DNA of 5,731 nucleotides from Fimenecus sp045595185. GTDB taxonomy: Bacteria > Bacillota > Clostridia > Oscillospirales > Acutalibacteraceae. The stretch covers positions 1 through 5,731 of the forward strand of contig JAZNZX010000022.1 of NCBI GenBank assembly GCA_045595185.1, given 5' to 3'. Position numbers and translations under genes: made by a program. This document shows, piece after piece, positions 4,845-5,731 of the stretch. The notes beneath the pieces were generated by a model. It made no database searches and was not told the origin of the DNA. It saw only the letters and a list, made by a program, of their open reading frames with translations. Position 1 is the stretch's first letter, and each line of letters opens with the position of its first letter.

Positions 4845-5731
4845 ATGTATTGTAAAAATTGTGGAACTAATCTCCCAGAAGGTACAGTTTACTGTACTGA
4901 ATGTGGAGCTAATCAGACAGCAGGTAATCCTGCACCAAATACGGTAAATAATCAGTCACAGATGCCGTTAAATAACGCATACAACCCAACTTCATATCAG
5001 GCACAGCCTGTGAAGACTGAAGAAGATAAAAAGAGCATTGGTCTTAATATCCTTGCTTGGTTTATCCCACTCTTCGGCTTTATCTTCTGGGGTATTAAGA
5101 AAAAAGACACTCCAATTAAGGCAAAAAGTGTTGGTAAGACTGCGTTAATCAGTTTCATTGTGAATATGGTTATTTGTATTCTTGCGGTTGTTATTGCCGT
5201 TGTCGGTACATTTTCTATTGCTGGTATGGCAATGGGTGAATTAGGCGATATTTCAGATGATGTCGGCGGTTATGTTGATGAATATGAAGATTATTCAGAT
5301 GATATTGACAATTATTTGGATGGTTATGTTGACAACGAAGAACCTTCAACAGAAGATGATACAACAAAGCCAAGTCAGTCTGACAACAAAGGTAACGCAA
5401 GTGTATCATCAGACTGGACTAATTACGAAGTTTCTGTAAATGGTGCAAAAGTTACACTTCCTATGAGCTACAAAGTATTTTCACTTACAACAGGTTGCAC
5501 ATTTGAAAACGAACAAGACGCAGAACTCACTCTTAAACCCAACAATTACACTTATGTAACAATGAAAGATGCAAATGGTAGAAATTTTTGCATTGATATT
5601 TTAAATGAGTCTGACAGTGTACTAACATTAGACAGATGTACTGTAATTACAGTTTATGATTTCCAGCGTTATTCTTCAGGAAATGCAGAAATTATATTTG
5701 CAGGCGGTCTTCAGATTGGCGATGAAATGAC
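4845..5731 (+). CDS. Zinc-ribbon membrane protein with acidic linker and C-terminal domain (3' truncated by window)
   Basis: The frame is open for 295 codons from ATG 4845 (GAGG seven bases upstream) to the window edge. The zinc ribbon uses C3, C6, C17 and C20 and starts MYCKNCGTNL. A glutamine/asparagine/proline linker runs to about 60. The shared paralogue module follows: hydrophobic 66-84, basic loop KKKDTPIKAKSVGK, and hydrophobic 99-130. Residues 132-170 are very rich in aspartate, glutamate and tyrosine (for example GYVDEYEDYSDD). After a low-complexity linker, a beta-rich domain starts near 196 (VSVNGAKVTLPMSYKVF) and contains FENEQDAELTLKP and CIDILNESDSVLTLDRC before reaching FAGGLQIGDEM at the edge. 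That order (a short strand with N-G, an LP motif, a polar insert, then a G-L-x-x-G-D/S motif) recalls domains in Clostridia lipoproteins that go on to an SmpA-like 'V-x-x-x-L-G-x-P' segment. This is from memory and the rest is missing. Confidence 0.85.
   Translation, partial: MYCKNCGTNLPEGTVYCTECGANQTAGNPAPNTVNNQSQMPLNNAYNPTSYQAQPVKTEEDKKSIGLNILAWFIPLFGFIFWGIKKKDTPIKAKSVGKTALISFIVNMVICILAVVIAVVGTFSIAGMAMGELGDISDDVGGYVDEYEDYSDDIDNYLDGYVDNEEPSTEDDTTKPSQSDNKGNASVSSDWTNYEVSVNGAKVTLPMSYKVFSLTTGCTFENEQDAELTLKPNNYTYVTMKDANGRNFCIDILNESDSVLTLDRCTVITVYDFQRYSSGNAEIIFAGGLQIGDEM

Noticed and set aside
5215..5439. Short ORFs on both strands around the acidic tract
   Set aside because: Their His/Leu- and Met/Ile-rich translations are frame-shifted readings of Asp/Tyr codons in the open zinc-ribbon gene.

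Overview
The window reads as low-GC Gram-positive DNA, most likely from a gut-type Clostridia (Ruminococcus/Oscillospiraceae-like). The reasons are AT-rich coding sequence, strong AGGAG ribosome binding sites, TGA used as a stop, a BspA-type leucine-rich-repeat protein, and a Gram-positive type lipoprotein. All convincing genes are on the + strand. No rRNA, tRNA, CRISPR array or transposase gene is visible.

Layout: (1) 1-298 is the C-terminal end of a BspA-like LRR surface protein, closed by a clear intrinsic terminator at 320-355. (2) 364-1212 holds a secreted two-domain fibronectin-III protein (TTG start at 442). It is bracketed by a 30-bp imperfect inverted repeat (25/30 identical, 364-393 and 1183-1212), the most unexpected structure in the window. 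(3) 1236-3190 is a tightly coupled pair: a membrane-anchored SPFH/prohibitin-type protein and a lipoprotein whose layout recalls the extracellular part of TcaA-like proteins. A 14-bp-stem terminator follows at 3204-3242. (4) Only 18 nt after that terminator, a tightly packed run begins and continues off the right edge. It contains a zinc-ribbon Tic20/DUF4870-like membrane protein, a secreted single-FN3 protein, a 33-residue small ORF with a strong RBS, and two tandem paralogous zinc-ribbon membrane proteins. The second paralogue is cut by the window end.

Taken together this looks like a cell-envelope cluster: zinc-ribbon membrane proteins, an SPFH scaffold, a lipoprotein and small secreted FN3 proteins. 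SPFH plus zinc-ribbon membrane proteins recalls envelope-stress modules such as the Bacillus subtilis ydjFGHI group, but no PspA homologue is visible here, so a shared function is only inference. The items most worth following are the inverted repeats around the FN3 gene, the 33-aa ORF, and the terminator that sits directly in front of the distal operon.
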